Below are positions 32,610 through 40,923 of a stretch of 40,923 nt of DNA, one piece after another. The first letter of the stretch is position 1; each line of letters starts with the position of its first letter. This DNA comes from Candidatus [Bacteroides] periocalifornicus (GTDB lineage Bacteria; Bacteroidota; Bacteroidia; Bacteroidales; CAJPTX01): NCBI GenBank assembly GCA_001421095.1, contig LIIK01000014.1:989-41911 (forward strand), read 5' to 3'. A program made the position numbers and the translations under genes. The notes beneath the pieces are model-generated. The model had not been told where the DNA came from and ran no database searches. It was given only the letters and a program-made list of their open reading frames with translations.

Positions 32610-33563
32610 TTAGAATATGGAAAGCCCTGTGCGGGTGGTGAATTCCTCGAGGAAATCGATCCCCAGCTGGGAGTTCCCAATGGTGTTGAGCCCAGGCGCC
32701 CATGTTACTACGCTCAGCTGCCCGGGGATGATGCCCGCAATGCCCCCTCCAACGCCGCTTTTTGCGGGTATGCCGACGCGGAATGCGAAATCTCCAGCCT
32801 CATTGTAGAGCCCGGTGGTGAGCAGGAGGGCGTTGGTTCGCTTGGTCTGGCTGGGGGTTAGGATGGCTCGCCCCGTGAGGGGATTCATGCCCTGATTCGC
32901 GAGGAACTGCGTGGCTTGCGCTAGCTGCCTACAGCTCATGCGGATAGAGCATTGCTTGAAGTAGAAACGCAGCACCTCGTCCACGGGATTCTGCACATTG
33001 CCAAAGCTTTTCATGAGGTAGGCGAGCGAGGCGTTTCGCATGCCGTACTCTAGCTCAGACTGGTAGACATGCTGGTCATAGCCGATGGATTCGTCGCCCG
33101 TGAGGCGGTGCAGGAAGGCGAGGAGCTCCGCCATGGGATCTGGGTAGTCGGCCAGCAGCATGTCGGAGATCACCATAGCCCCCGCATTGATGAAGGGGTT
33201 ACGGGGAATGCCCGCCTCGGCCTCTAGCTGGTAGAGCGAGTTGAACGCTGTGCCTGAGGGCTCTTTCCCTACCCGTTTCCAGATGCTCTCACCCCTTCCG
33301 GCAAAGGCCATGGTGAAGGTGAAGAGCTTGCTAATGCTCTGGATGGAGAAGAGGACATCGGCATCGCCGCAAGCGGTTACATGGCCTGGTAGCGTGTGCA
33401 CTACGACACCAAAATGCCCTGGGTCAACTTCAGCCAGCGCAGGGATGTAATCTGCCACCTTGCCCGTGCCCCGAAAGGCCGAGAATTCCCCGTAGAGTCC
33501 TCGTACTACAGCGTCGAGAGCCTCTGCGCACATGGGTATTACCTGGGGGAGAATGGTCGGCAT
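32610..33563 (-). CDS. glsA: Glutaminase (serine-dependent, GlsA type)
   Basis: Hydrolyses glutamine to glutamate and ammonia. The 317-residue protein has the beta-lactamase-like fold motif FSIQSISKLFTFTMAF with catalytic Ser and Lys, NPFINAGAMVISDML, the RNASLAYLMKSFGNV region, and the late KSGVGGGIAGIIPGQLSV. Length is normal for the single-domain bacterial enzyme. It is leftward, preceded on its strand by a possible -7 element. A small membrane protein and rlmN follow closely, and hutI lies 120 bases upstream. With hutI it suggests use of glutamine and histidine as carbon or nitrogen sources. Confidence 0.95.
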   Translation of the reverse strand: MPTILPQVIPMCAEALDAVVRGLYGEFSAFRGTGKVADYIPALAEVDPGHFGVVVHTLPGHVTACGDADVLFSIQSISKLFTFTMAFAGRGESIWKRVGKEPSGTAFNSLYQLEAEAGIPRNPFINAGAMVISDMLLADYPDPMAELLAFLHRLTGDESIGYDQHVYQSELEYGMRNASLAYLMKSFGNVQNPVDEVLRFYFKQCSIRMSCRQLAQATQFLANQGMNPLTGRAILTPSQTKRTNALLLTTGLYNEAGDFAFRVGIPAKSGVGGGIAGIIPGQLSVVTWAPGLNTIGNSQLGIDFLEEFTTRTGLSIF

Positions 33564-33656
33564 GCGAGGGGGTGTTAGTGGATCTGGACGGGAGGGGTTT
33601 TCTGGGGAGGAATTACGAACAATAAGTAGAGTACCAGCCTGTTAAACGGATCGTGC

Positions 33657-33664
33657 CAAATGTA
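33657..33664 (-). promoter_or_regulatory. Possible -7 element for glsA
   Basis: On the minus strand TACATTTG stands about 95 bases before the glsA ATG. The -33 region upstream lies in the end of hutI and has no TTTG, so only the -7 half is supported. Confidence 0.35.
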
Positions 33665-33683
33665 GAGTCGCTCGCAGCGTGGG

Positions 33684-34922
33684 CTACGCCCGCTCACCCT
33701 TTAGGTAGACCTCCTTTACGGGTTGGCCGGTGTAGGCGTAGGGCAGGTACTCGTAGCCTGGAATGGGATGGGTGATGTAGAAATTGGCCACTTTACCCTT
33801 GGCAATGGTGCCGTGGGTTTCTTCTATGCCCATGGCGTAGGCCGTGTTGAGCGTTGTGGCGTTTAGAGCCTCCTCGGGTACTAGGCGGAATTGGATACAG
33901 GCCAGCGAGACAATGAATCGCATATCGCCAGAGGGGGAGGACCCTGGGTTATAGTCTGATGCCATAGCGATGGGTAGCCCCGCGGCAATCATCTTACGGG
34001 CAGGCGCGAGCTGCATACCCAGGAAGAAGGCCGCACCTGGCAGGATGGTGGGCATGGTCTCGCTGCCTTTCAGGGTCGCAATCTCTGCGTCGCCTGTGAA
34101 TTCAAGGTGGTCCACCGAGAGTGCACCGTACTTCACCCCGGCTTGGATACCGCCGCTGTAGGTCAGCTCATTCGCATGGATTTTGGGACGTAGTCCATAT
34201 TTAATTCCCTGAGTGAGAATGCGCTCCGTATCCTCCACCGTGAAGAATCCTTGGTCGCAGAAAACGTCGACGAAATCTGCCAGCCCCTCGGCAGCCACCA
34301 GGGGGATCATCTCGTTGATAATGAGATCCACGTACTCGCGTTGGCGCCCCTTATATTCGAGCGGCACAGCATGCGCCCCCAGGAAGTTGGCTCTAACCTC
34401 CAGCGGTGTCGTTTCCTTGATCCGCCGGATAACCCGCAGCATCTTCAGCTCGTCGGCGGTGTTTAGCCCGTAGCCACTCTTGATTTCTACCGCCCCGGTG
34501 CCGCGCTGCTTGATCTCCTCAATGCGCCCCATGGCGTCAGAGTAGAGCTCATCCTCTGAGGCCTCGTGCAGCCGTTTGGCCGAGTTGTTAATCCCGCCCC
34601 CACGTTTCGCGATTTCCTCGTATGATAGGCCTCGTATCTTGTCGATATACTCAATTTCTCGGCTACCAGCATACACCAGGTGGGTGTGGCTATCGCAGTA
34701 GCTGGGCAGCACCAAGCCGTCGCGAGCATCTACGCGCACGTCTACACCAGCCTGCGGGGCTTGGTCTGCTGGCCCCCAGGCGGCGAATTTCCCGTTTTCT
34801 ACCAGCAGGTAGGCGTTGTCTACGCACTGTAGATGGGCCATCTCTTCCCCGGCTACCCAGCGCCTGGGGGTATCCTCCACCTGCACTAGCCGCTTGATAT
34901 TCTCCACTAGTAGGCTTTTCAT
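33684..34922 (-). CDS. hutI: Imidazolonepropionase
   Basis: HutI opens the ring of imidazolone propionate to formiminoglutamate in histidine degradation. The 412-residue amidohydrolase has the metal-binding PSYCDSHTHLVYAG block, GSREIEYIDKIRGLSYEEIAKRGGGI, the substrate-binding EIKSGYGLNTADELKML, GAHAVPLEY, KIHANELTYSGG, LSVDHLEFTG and MASDYNPGSSPSGDM, with all zinc-ligand positions present. Length is normal. No hutH, hutU or ftcD is in the window, so the rest of the pathway would be elsewhere. A -7 element lies about 55 bases before its start. Confidence 0.96.
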   Translation of the reverse strand: MKSLLVENIKRLVQVEDTPRRWVAGEEMAHLQCVDNAYLLVENGKFAAWGPADQAPQAGVDVRVDARDGLVLPSYCDSHTHLVYAGSREIEYIDKIRGLSYEEIAKRGGGINNSAKRLHEASEDELYSDAMGRIEEIKQRGTGAVEIKSGYGLNTADELKMLRVIRRIKETTPLEVRANFLGAHAVPLEYKGRQREYVDLIINEMIPLVAAEGLADFVDVFCDQGFFTVEDTERILTQGIKYGLRPKIHANELTYSGGIQAGVKYGALSVDHLEFTGDAEIATLKGSETMPTILPGAAFFLGMQLAPARKMIAAGLPIAMASDYNPGSSPSGDMRFIVSLACIQFRLVPEEALNATTLNTAYAMGIEETHGTIAKGKVANFYITHPIPGYEYLPYAYTGQPVKEVYLKGERA

Positions 34923-34977
34923 CGCGGTACTGATTGTTTGGGCGTTATGGCTTCCCAGAAGCCTGGGAGCGATGCCG

Positions 34978-34985
34978 CAAAGGTA
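34978..34985 (-). promoter_or_regulatory. Probable -7 element for hutI
   Basis: TACCTTTG followed by CGG on the minus strand, 55 bases before the hutI ATG. No TTTG stands at the -33 spacing, but the extended -7 form matches several other promoters here. Confidence 0.5.
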
Positions 34986-35081
34986 CGTTATTTTTCAGCA
35001 TTTGCAGAATGTGGGCGAGAGGCTCAATATCTGAACGGTGGCGAGAAGCCCGGCGTGCGACGCGGCCGACTCTCCTCCACA

Positions 35082-35190
35082 CCATCGCCGTACCTCCGCC
35101 GTACCTGCGTCGCTGCATCCTCGGATTTGAGGCTGAAATCCGAACAAACAGCGGCGATGGTACGGCGATGGATAGGCGGAGGTACGGCAG
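35082..35190. repeat. Modular 11-bp inverted-array element, copy B
   Basis: The left array is CCATCGCCGTA (35082), CCTCCGCCGTA (35093), CCTGCGTCGCT (35104). The core is TCGGATTT with AAATCCGA (35121-35143). The right array holds inverted modules AGCGGCGATGG (35150), TACGGCGATGG (35161), ATAGGCGGAGG (35172) and TACGGCAG. Relative to copy A the core hairpin is flipped: GCATCC lies on its left here, and its reverse complement GGATGC on the right there. The right flanks (CCCCTCTT..., CTGGT) also resemble each other. Confidence 0.75.
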
Positions 35191-35652
35191 AGTCCCCTCT
35201 TGGTTGAGGTCCTGGTCGGTTCACATCGCATGGTAAGGATATAAGGGGCTATCGGGCTGGGTGGCTATTGGATTTCTTTGCCTGCATAAGGGGAAAGCGC
35301 AGATGTTTTTTCTCGTGTTTTCGGGGCGTGCCTGATGGGAGTGGCTGCGTGGTAGGGGGAGGAGCCTTGGGGATCTTGAATAAACGGAGGCGAATGGGGG
35401 CGTAGGCATTTAGGGATCGGAAGAAAGGGGCTAAAAGTTTAATAAATTTTATCGTTGCAATTCAAGGTATTATGATGTAATTCGGAATTTCTGGGGTGGC
35501 TATTAACCCCGTAGCGCAACGGAGCGGTTGAAATAATGCTTGCATTTGCCCCGGGGAAATCCGAGTTTCAAATTGGACTTGAGAATGCAGAACTGAAAGT
35601 AGTGGCAAATTTTGCACGTTTAAATGTTTCCTAAAACAAACCAATGGCAAGC
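35191..35652 (+). other. Gene-free leader upstream of susC
   Basis: About 460 bases without a gene. The last 200 are AT-rich and contain a small GGGG/CCCC hairpin near 35494-35511. A near-consensus TGCATTTG at about 35542 could be a -7 element, but no matching -33 is seen. The long leader could carry regulation, as in many susC transcripts. Confidence 0.4.
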
Positions 35653-35943
35653 ATGAGAAGAATCGTTTTACTCGTGGCAATGGTTGCCGCATGGGTTGCG
35701 GGTGCGTTGGCCCAGCCCCGAACGGTTACCGGGGTGGTGACCAGCTCGGAGGACGGCAGCACGCTCCCGCAGCTCTCGGTGGCCCTGAAGGGCTCTACAC
35801 AGGGTGTGGTGACCGACCTGGATGGGCACTACCGGATCACGGTCCCGGGGCCGGAGGCGGTGCTGCAGTTCGTGTACATGGGGATGGAGACCCAGGAGAT
35901 CACGGTGGGCGACCGCACCGAGATCAACGTGGTGATGCAGCCG
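35653..35943 (+). repeat. Direct repeat: susC 5' module (other copy 40633-40923)
   Basis: The first 291 bases of this susC match the visible part of the second susC without gaps, about 91% identical by hand count, in the same orientation 4,980 bp apart. The true length of the repeat is unknown because the window ends inside the second copy; the GC-rich block continues here to about 36,100. Confidence 0.85.
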
Positions 35944-38661
35944 GTGGACAAGGCCATAGACCAGGTGGTGGTGGTGGGCTACGGCACCGGCAAGAAGATC
36001 AGCTCCACGGTGGGGAAGGTGAGCAGCGTGGGCGCGCAGAAGCTGGAGGCCAAGCCGGCGGCGAACGCGATGGATGCGCTGGCGGGGCAGGTGCCGGGGC
36101 TATCTATCCTATCTGACTCGGGAGAGCCTTCCGCATTGTCAAGCATCACGCTTCATGGATCGGGTTCACTGGGAGCCTCAAGCGATCCTCTTTACGTACT
36201 GGATGGCATCCCGGTTGCGCAGAGCACCATCCTGGCAATGAATCCCTCCGATTTTGAACGGATAGATATATTAACAGATGCTTCGGCAACTTCAATCTAT
36301 GGATCGCGAGCCGCCAATGGGGTTATATACATTACCACCAAGCAAGGGAAGGTGGCAGAAAAGGCCACAGTGGTAGCCCGCTATAGCTTTGGGCTTTCAA
36401 ACCTAGCCAGTACGCGGTATTTCCGGCAGATACAAGGTACAGCAGAGGCTTTTGACATGTTCGAAGAGCTGGGTACTGTAAGCCCAGGACAGCTACAGCA
36501 ACTTCGGGATCGCTTCGGCGATTCTACCTTCAGGTGGTACAAGTATCGTTATAGAGATAATGCCCCGGTACACAATGCCGATATCTCTGTATCGGGTGGG
36601 GCTGGACGCACAAATTATTTTGTTTCAGCGGGCTATTACTCTGCTACAGGTCTGACACCAATGTCCTATTACGAACGCTACAACTTGCGGGCGAATATAA
36701 ACTCGAAGGCGAACTCATGGTTGCGATTGGGACTCAATACTGGACTTGCATACGATAGATCTCGCCAGAATCCTATCAGTGGTGGTTACATTGAAGGGGG
36801 ATTAATAATGACGAACCCGCCATGGACAAGACCCTATAAGAAAGATGGGAGCGAGTATGATGGTTCTATTCCGAACACCCAGCTGACCTCGAACAAGCAC
36901 TATGAAAAGAATTGGCTAAGTGCTACGCATAGGGTTTCTTTAACCTCCACAGGCTTTGTACAGATCACTCCTATTGAAGGGCTGAATATCAAGTCTCAAG
37001 GGGGATTGGAGGCTAGGCTTGCTGTAACTCCAACGCGCGTACTTCCCACAATGGTCGGGCTGAATGGGCAGGGCAATGCTCGTGAGAATATCAGTACCGT
37101 ACCCCGGTTTATCAATAGCAATACGATCGAATACAATTTCACGTTGGCCGAGGATCACCACATCACGCCGCTAATCGGGCATGAGTTCATCTACAGCTTC
37201 AGCAAATCGGTATATGCCAGAGCGAACGAACTCAAGGATTCTCGCCTCATGCTCCTTGGTAATGGGAATCCTCAGAGAAATGTGGTGTCTTCGGGATTCT
37301 ACGAGCTTTTCTACAACTCCTTTTTTGGACGAGTGGAGTATGATTATGCAGGCCGTTATTTCGTAGATGCCAGTATCCGTGATGACGAATCATCGAAGTT
37401 TGGGCGTAATAATCGGCACGCCCTGTTTTGGAGCGCAGGGGCAATGTGGCGCGCCAAAGAGGAAAGCTTCCTAAAGGATCTGCGTTGGCTCAACGATCTA
37501 TCAGTGAAGGCCAGCATTGGAACCAGCGGAAATGCAGCAATTCCAGCTAGGGGTAGTCAGGCATGGACTGCTGCCTACCGTTCGTTGGCTTTGGCTGGGG
37601 AGAATGGGATCTACGATGGGGTTCATGGATTTGGGATTACTGAGCCTGGGAATCCTAACTTGACATGGGAGAAGCAGCTGAAATTCACTCTTGGATTGCA
37701 GTTTGAACTCTTTGATATTGTGAAAGCAGATGTGTCATTCTACCATAGGAAGACATCTAGCATGCTCATGGAGGTGCCTAAGCCTTACACCAGTGGGTAT
37801 GGAAAAATCCTCAGCAATGTGGGTGCGTTGACTAATACGGGGGTGGATCTTCGTCTCGATGTTACGGCTTGGAAGGATAGCAGAGGCAATCATGTGACCC
37901 CTTACGTAGTACTTAATTACAATCGTCAGCGTATAACCGAGCTTTTTGATGGGCGCAAATACTGGCTTCTTAGCGGTGAGGGATTGGCCTATGCGGTTGG
38001 GCGTCCAGTGGAGTATTTTTTCCCACGCTTCTACAGGATAAATCCAGATAATGGGAAGCCAGAGTGGTATCTGGCTGATCCAGATAACCCTACGAAGGTA
38101 CAGACAGATCCGAATAAGATTACCGATGATTGGGATGTGGCCAACAAGAATGCGCAGGCAACGGGTAAGCCGCGGGTAGCACCGTTCCAAGGAGGATTTG
38201 GGTTCAATCTGAGCCTTTGGGGGGCCTACATGCAGTGCGATTTCAACTTCCAGCTAGACAAGTGGATGTTTTCAAATGATCGCTTCTTTTTCGAGAATCC
38301 TATGCGCTTCCCAGGGCAGGTTACCTCTAAGAAGATCAACTCAGATAGCTATTGGAAGAAACCGGGCGACGTGAAAACCTACCCGAGTAAGGATGTTGCT
38401 ACGTGGGTGAATTTCGATGATCGTTTGCTGGAGAATGCATCGTTCATGCGCTTGAAGAATCTAACCATTGGCTATAATTTCCCGAAAAAATGGGTGGAGA
38501 AGACACGGTTCTTCAGCTCGGGGAAAGTTTATACCAGTTTCAGGAATCTATTCACGGTGACGAAATTCGAAGGGCCAGATCCTGAACCAGACACTAATGT
38601 CGGGCGAGGGATTAACCCGAATACCAAGCAGTACTCGTTCGGGATAGAACTCACATTTTAA
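35653..38661 (+). CDS. SusC/RagA-family TonB-linked outer-membrane transporter
   Basis: A 1002-residue TonB-dependent transporter that forms the barrel under a SusD lid to import glycans or peptides. In order: signal peptide MRRIVLLVAMVAAWVAGALAQ; a carboxypeptidase-regulatory-like domain (about 22-100, RTVTGVVTSSEDGS to INVVMQP); a TonB-box-like stretch VVVVGYGTGKK; the plug with GQVPGLSIL, LYVLDGIPV, IDILTDASATSIYGSRAANGVIYITTK; and the barrel ending QYSFGIELTF. I chose the ATG at 35653 because the second copy at 40633 starts at the same codon; another ATG is nine bases upstream. The first 450 or so bases are very GC-rich and use ATC/GTG/GGC codons. From about 36,100 the composition becomes clearly more AT-rich. 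susD follows after 21 bases. Substrate not predictable. Confidence 0.95.
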   Translation: MRRIVLLVAMVAAWVAGALAQPRTVTGVVTSSEDGSTLPQLSVALKGSTQGVVTDLDGHYRITVPGPEAVLQFVYMGMETQEITVGDRTEINVVMQPVDKAIDQVVVVGYGTGKKISSTVGKVSSVGAQKLEAKPAANAMDALAGQVPGLSILSDSGEPSALSSITLHGSGSLGASSDPLYVLDGIPVAQSTILAMNPSDFERIDILTDASATSIYGSRAANGVIYITTKQGKVAEKATVVARYSFGLSNLASTRYFRQIQGTAEAFDMFEELGTVSPGQLQQLRDRFGDSTFRWYKYRYRDNAPVHNADISVSGGAGRTNYFVSAGYYSATGLTPMSYYERYNLRANINSKANSWLRLGLNTGLAYDRSRQNPISGGYIEGGLIMTNPPWTRPYKKDGSEYDGSIPNTQLTSNKHYEKNWLSATHRVSLTSTGFVQITPIEGLNIKSQGGLEARLAVTPTRVLPTMVGLNGQGNARENISTVPRFINSNTIEYNFTLAEDHHITPLIGHEFIYSFSKSVYARANELKDSRLMLLGNGNPQRNVVSSGFYELFYNSFFGRVEYDYAGRYFVDASIRDDESSKFGRNNRHALFWSAGAMWRAKEESFLKDLRWLNDLSVKASIGTSGNAAIPARGSQAWTAAYRSLALAGENGIYDGVHGFGITEPGNPNLTWEKQLKFTLGLQFELFDIVKADVSFYHRKTSSMLMEVPKPYTSGYGKILSNVGALTNTGVDLRLDVTAWKDSRGNHVTPYVVLNYNRQRITELFDGRKYWLLSGEGLAYAVGRPVEYFFPRFYRINPDNGKPEWYLADPDNPTKVQTDPNKITDDWDVANKNAQATGKPRVAPFQGGFGFNLSLWGAYMQCDFNFQLDKWMFSNDRFFFENPMRFPGQVTSKKINSDSYWKKPGDVKTYPSKDVATWVNFDDRLLENASFMRLKNLTIGYNFPKKWVEKTRFFSSGKVYTSFRNLFTVTKFEGPDPEPDTNVGRGINPNTKQYSFGIELTF

Positions 38662-38682
38662 CTCTTGGGGAGGATATAAGTT

Positions 38683-40155
38683 ATGAAGCGATATGCAGAG
38701 CTTCTGCTCGGGTTCGTGGCATTAGGCCTATTGGGCTGTAATAAGGAATATCTGCCCGAGCATGCAATAGCAGCAGATCAGTCATTCCAGCAGAAGACTG
38801 ATATTCTGGCTTGGGATGCTGGTATGATGTACGCCTTTAAGAGTGTTCAGTACGGAGATTTTGCCATATTTCCTGAGGTGCAGGCAGATTTGCTAAATGC
38901 CACCAATACGTTTGGGAATAGGATGGGCGGTACGCACTCTTGGGAAATGGATTACGCTGACTACGATCTACGCGATATGTGGGCTGCTTACTATGCGCAG
39001 ATTGCAGATATCAACTTCTTTCTAGAGAACTATAAGCGCTTCACCCCAAAAGAGGGGGAGGAGGATTTCAAGGACACAGTAAGCCTGGTGGCTGGACATG
39101 CGCACTTCATTCGTGCGTACTGCTACTTTGAGCTCGCGCAGCGATGGTCGGCTCTCTACGATGCGAATGCTCTTTGTGTACCGCTGGTGCTGAAGAGAGA
39201 TGTGGAAGGGAAGCCTGCGCGTAGCACGCAAGGTGAAGTATTCCAGCAGATCTTGGCTGATATTGCACAGGCAGAAACTATGCTCGAAAATGAGGATGGG
39301 CAAGCATCTAGCGGAACAATAACAATAGATGTGGTACGGGCACTCAAAGCCAGGGTTCAGCTGGGGATGAAAGATTGGGCTTCAGCCTATGCTACCGCCC
39401 AAGATGTCATCAATAGTGGCGGTTATACGTTAGTGAGCGATCCTGTGAAATTAAAGGCCATGTGGCATGAGGATGCACCGAGTACCGAGCTTCTCATGCT
39501 CATGGTGGCGGCTTTGACCAATCAGGGACGTAGTATGAGTCAGCTTGGTGGTTATGACGCAGCAAAAGGGGTTTGGCAACCCGATTTCCTCCCAACACAG
39601 GGGGTTGTCGATCTTTTTGATAATGCGGACATTCGCAAGTCAATTTACTTTGAACAGCGGACGGTGCAACTTGCAGTAGATGGTTCAAATACACCTAATG
39701 TCTGGTGTGTGTCCAAGTTCCCGGGTGCTACGAAATTGCGAAGAAATAAGACGATTCCGAATTCAGTTCACGCGCCTAAGCCATTCCGTTTGGCAGAGCT
39801 TTACCTGATTGCAGCTGAATCTGCTGCCATGAATGGGGATGATGCGGGGGCTGCTACAATGCTCAATAGGCTTCGTACATCGCGCGGATTAGGAGCAGTT
39901 ACTACTACTGGAGATGCCTTGAAGAAGGATATTCAGGATGAGAGGACACGCGAATTGCTCTTTGAAGGCTATCGAATTGCAGATCTTCGGCGATGGGGGT
40001 TGCCATGTAAGCGGATGACTCCCCAGAATGAGAACCTACTGGTGACTTCACACACAAGATTGGATAAACCCGCTAGTGATCCCAAATTTACGTGGGGTAT
40101 ACCACAGAATGATATCACTACGAACCCCAACCTCGTTCAGAATCCTGGTTGGTAG
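38683..40155 (+). CDS. SusD/RagB-family outer-membrane lipoprotein
   Basis: A 490-residue lipoprotein that caps its SusC partner and binds the nutrient at the cell surface. The N-terminus is a lipoprotein signal (MKRYAELLLGFVALGLLGC, lipobox LLGC) with acceptor Cys19. The helical TPR-like SusD fold is indicated by YYAQIADINFFLENY, HFIRAYCYFELAQRWSALY, VPLVLKRD and VVRALKARVQLGMKDWASAYATAQDVI. The C-terminal RagB/SusD signature follows: FRLAELYLIAAESAAMNGD...MLNRLRTSRG...IQDERTRELLFEGYRIADLRRWG. It is placed right after susC, the standard pair order, with a terminator behind. No nearby glycoside hydrolase or protease hints at the substrate. Confidence 0.95.
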   Translation: MKRYAELLLGFVALGLLGCNKEYLPEHAIAADQSFQQKTDILAWDAGMMYAFKSVQYGDFAIFPEVQADLLNATNTFGNRMGGTHSWEMDYADYDLRDMWAAYYAQIADINFFLENYKRFTPKEGEEDFKDTVSLVAGHAHFIRAYCYFELAQRWSALYDANALCVPLVLKRDVEGKPARSTQGEVFQQILADIAQAETMLENEDGQASSGTITIDVVRALKARVQLGMKDWASAYATAQDVINSGGYTLVSDPVKLKAMWHEDAPSTELLMLMVAALTNQGRSMSQLGGYDAAKGVWQPDFLPTQGVVDLFDNADIRKSIYFEQRTVQLAVDGSNTPNVWCVSKFPGATKLRRNKTIPNSVHAPKPFRLAELYLIAAESAAMNGDDAGAATMLNRLRTSRGLGAVTTTGDALKKDIQDERTRELLFEGYRIADLRRWGLPCKRMTPQNENLLVTSHTRLDKPASDPKFTWGIPQNDITTNPNLVQNPGW

Positions 40156-40175
40156 GCGAGCGTTTAGTCTCTATT

Positions 40176-40206
40176 GCCCGGCGGCCTTTGGCTGCCGGGC
40201 TTTTTT
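40176..40206 (+). terminator. Terminator of the susCD transcript
   Basis: GCCCGGCGGCC pairs with GGCTGCCGGGC (one wobble) around TTT, followed by six T residues. Confidence 0.88.
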
Positions 40207-40519
40207 GTGCGATAGGACTAGATGCATTCGGAGAAGGGGTTGAAGCAAAAAGACCTCTGCTGCATTGTTAGGGCGGGCACTCGCAGGCGGGTGGGCAACT
40301 CTCGGGCCGCCCCTACAGCATCGCCCCTACCAAGAATGTAACGGCAAATCTTGCCAATTGATAGAAATGTGATTCTCTGCTGCAAAGCGAACTTAAACGA
40401 TATGTATGAAGCCTCTTACGGGAGATTCTTTTATGAAAATCTCGTAGTGCGGCTAAGATGATGATTGATAGTTTTATACGATCTTGTGCGAAATGTTACC
40501 GTTTCCAGAATATTATAAC
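40207..40519 (+). other. Gene-free stretch between susD and the second susC
   Basis: No gene seen. CCGCCCCTACAGC at 40307-40319 is the inverted copy of the 13-bp string at 15489-15501, within a GC-rich patch (about 40270-40330) unlike its AT-rich surroundings. The remainder is AT-rich. Confidence 0.4.
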
Positions 40520-40527
40520 TATCTTTG
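40520..40527 (+). promoter_or_regulatory. Probable -7 element for the second susC
   Basis: TATCTTTG followed by CTGG, in AT-rich DNA, about 105 bases before the ATG at 40633. No clear TTTG at 19-20 bp upstream. Confidence 0.45.
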
Positions 40528-40632
40528 CTGGAGTAAATTTGATATGCGTGGTAGCTAATATGTTAGGATGAAAAATGGAGGGGTACTAGGTGGAGATCCT
40601 TGTGAAGTGTAACCATAAAAACAGCAGGAAGC

Positions 40633-40923
40633 ATGAGAAGAATTGTATTACTCGTGGCAATGGTTGCCGCATGGGTAGCGGGCGCATTGGCCCAGCCCCG
40701 AACGGTTACCGGTGTGGTGACCAGCTCGGAGGACGGGAGTCCGCTCCCGCAACTCTTGATAGCCCTGAAGGGCACGCCGAGCGGGGTGGTGACCGACTTG
40801 GATGGGCACTACCGGATCACGGTGCCGGGTCCAGAGGCGGTGCTGCAGTTCGTGTACATGGGGATGGAGACCCAGGAGATCACGGTGAGCGACCGCACCG
40901 AGATCAACGTGGTGATGCAGCCG
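40633..40923 (+). CDS. Second SusC/RagA-family transporter (5' end only)
   Basis: The window ends 97 codons into this gene. The visible part contains the same signal peptide (MRRIVLLVAMVAAWVAGALAQ) and carboxypeptidase-regulatory-like domain as the susC gene at 35653. The alignment has no gap. I count about 26 base differences in 291, several clustered in one loop (codons 35-52). The last 90 bases are almost identical. The plug and barrel are outside the window. The AGGAAGC just before the ATG could serve as ribosome-binding site. The same domain start does not mean the same substrate. Confidence 0.92.
   Translation, partial: MRRIVLLVAMVAAWVAGALAQPRTVTGVVTSSEDGSPLPQLLIALKGTPSGVVTDLDGHYRITVPGPEAVLQFVYMGMETQEITVSDRTEINVVMQP

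Noticed and set aside
35691..36116. 141-residue plus-strand frame within the susC 5' module, Gly-rich
   Set aside because: A shadow of the GC-rich susC codons in another frame; it ends where the composition changes. No ribosome-binding site.

Overview
The window reads as chromosomal DNA of a Bacteroidota bacterium, most likely of the order Bacteroidales. It carries a SusC/SusD (RagA/RagB-like) pair plus the start of a second SusC, a protein ending in a type IX secretion sorting domain, and many promoters of the Bacteroidota form (TTTG or TTG, 19-20 bp, then TAnnTTTG, often extended to CTACCTTTGCGG). By eye the DNA is fairly GC-rich. I cannot name a genus from sequence alone.

Layout. 1-1671: the edge of an IS3-type insertion sequence abuts the 3' remnant of a type IX-secreted protein. 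1.9-7.5 kb: a histidine-rich CDF metal exporter, a GSCFA-domain protein, an exported SagB-type nitroreductase, initiator tRNA-Met, two tandem outer-membrane beta-barrel proteins and folK. 7.7-12.6 kb: rplS, tRNA-Arg, an exported C69 dipeptidase, rlmH, a TsaC/YrdC protein and rplU-rpmA. 13-17.7 kb: serS, ruvC, a gene-free stretch of about 0.9 kb packed with inverted and modular repeats, then aroB and a short type I dehydroquinase. 17.8-23.2 kb: rimP-nusA-infB. 23.3-28.5 kb: purB, an MsbA-like ABC exporter and nadC in a tight run, then nadA. 28.6-28.9 kb: tRNA-Ala and tRNA-Gly. 29.2-35 kb: a cN-I type 5'-nucleotidase, comF, and a leftward group hutI, glsA, a small membrane protein and rlmN. 35-40.9 kb: a repeat element, susC, susD, and the 5' end of a second susC.

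How it fits together. Most of the window is housekeeping: translation (rplS, rplU, rpmA, serS, infB, rimP, rlmH, rlmN, tsaC, three tRNA loci), NAD synthesis (nadC, nadA), shikimate steps 2 and 3 (aroB, dehydroquinase), folate, purine, and histidine/glutamine catabolism (hutI, glsA). The surface-exposed and accessory parts are the type IX remnant, the beta-barrels, the dipeptidase and the SusCD pair.

I do not see an obvious undescribed defence or mobile system. The observations most worth checking are: two susC genes in direct orientation that share a nearly identical, gap-free 5' module, with an abrupt base-composition change inside the first gene; a dispersed non-coding element built from 11-bp modules arranged as inverted arrays around a CGGATTT/AAATCCG hairpin (two copies); an IF2 whose G4 motif reads NFMD instead of NKxD; and a 5'-nucleotidase gene with a similar internal composition change.
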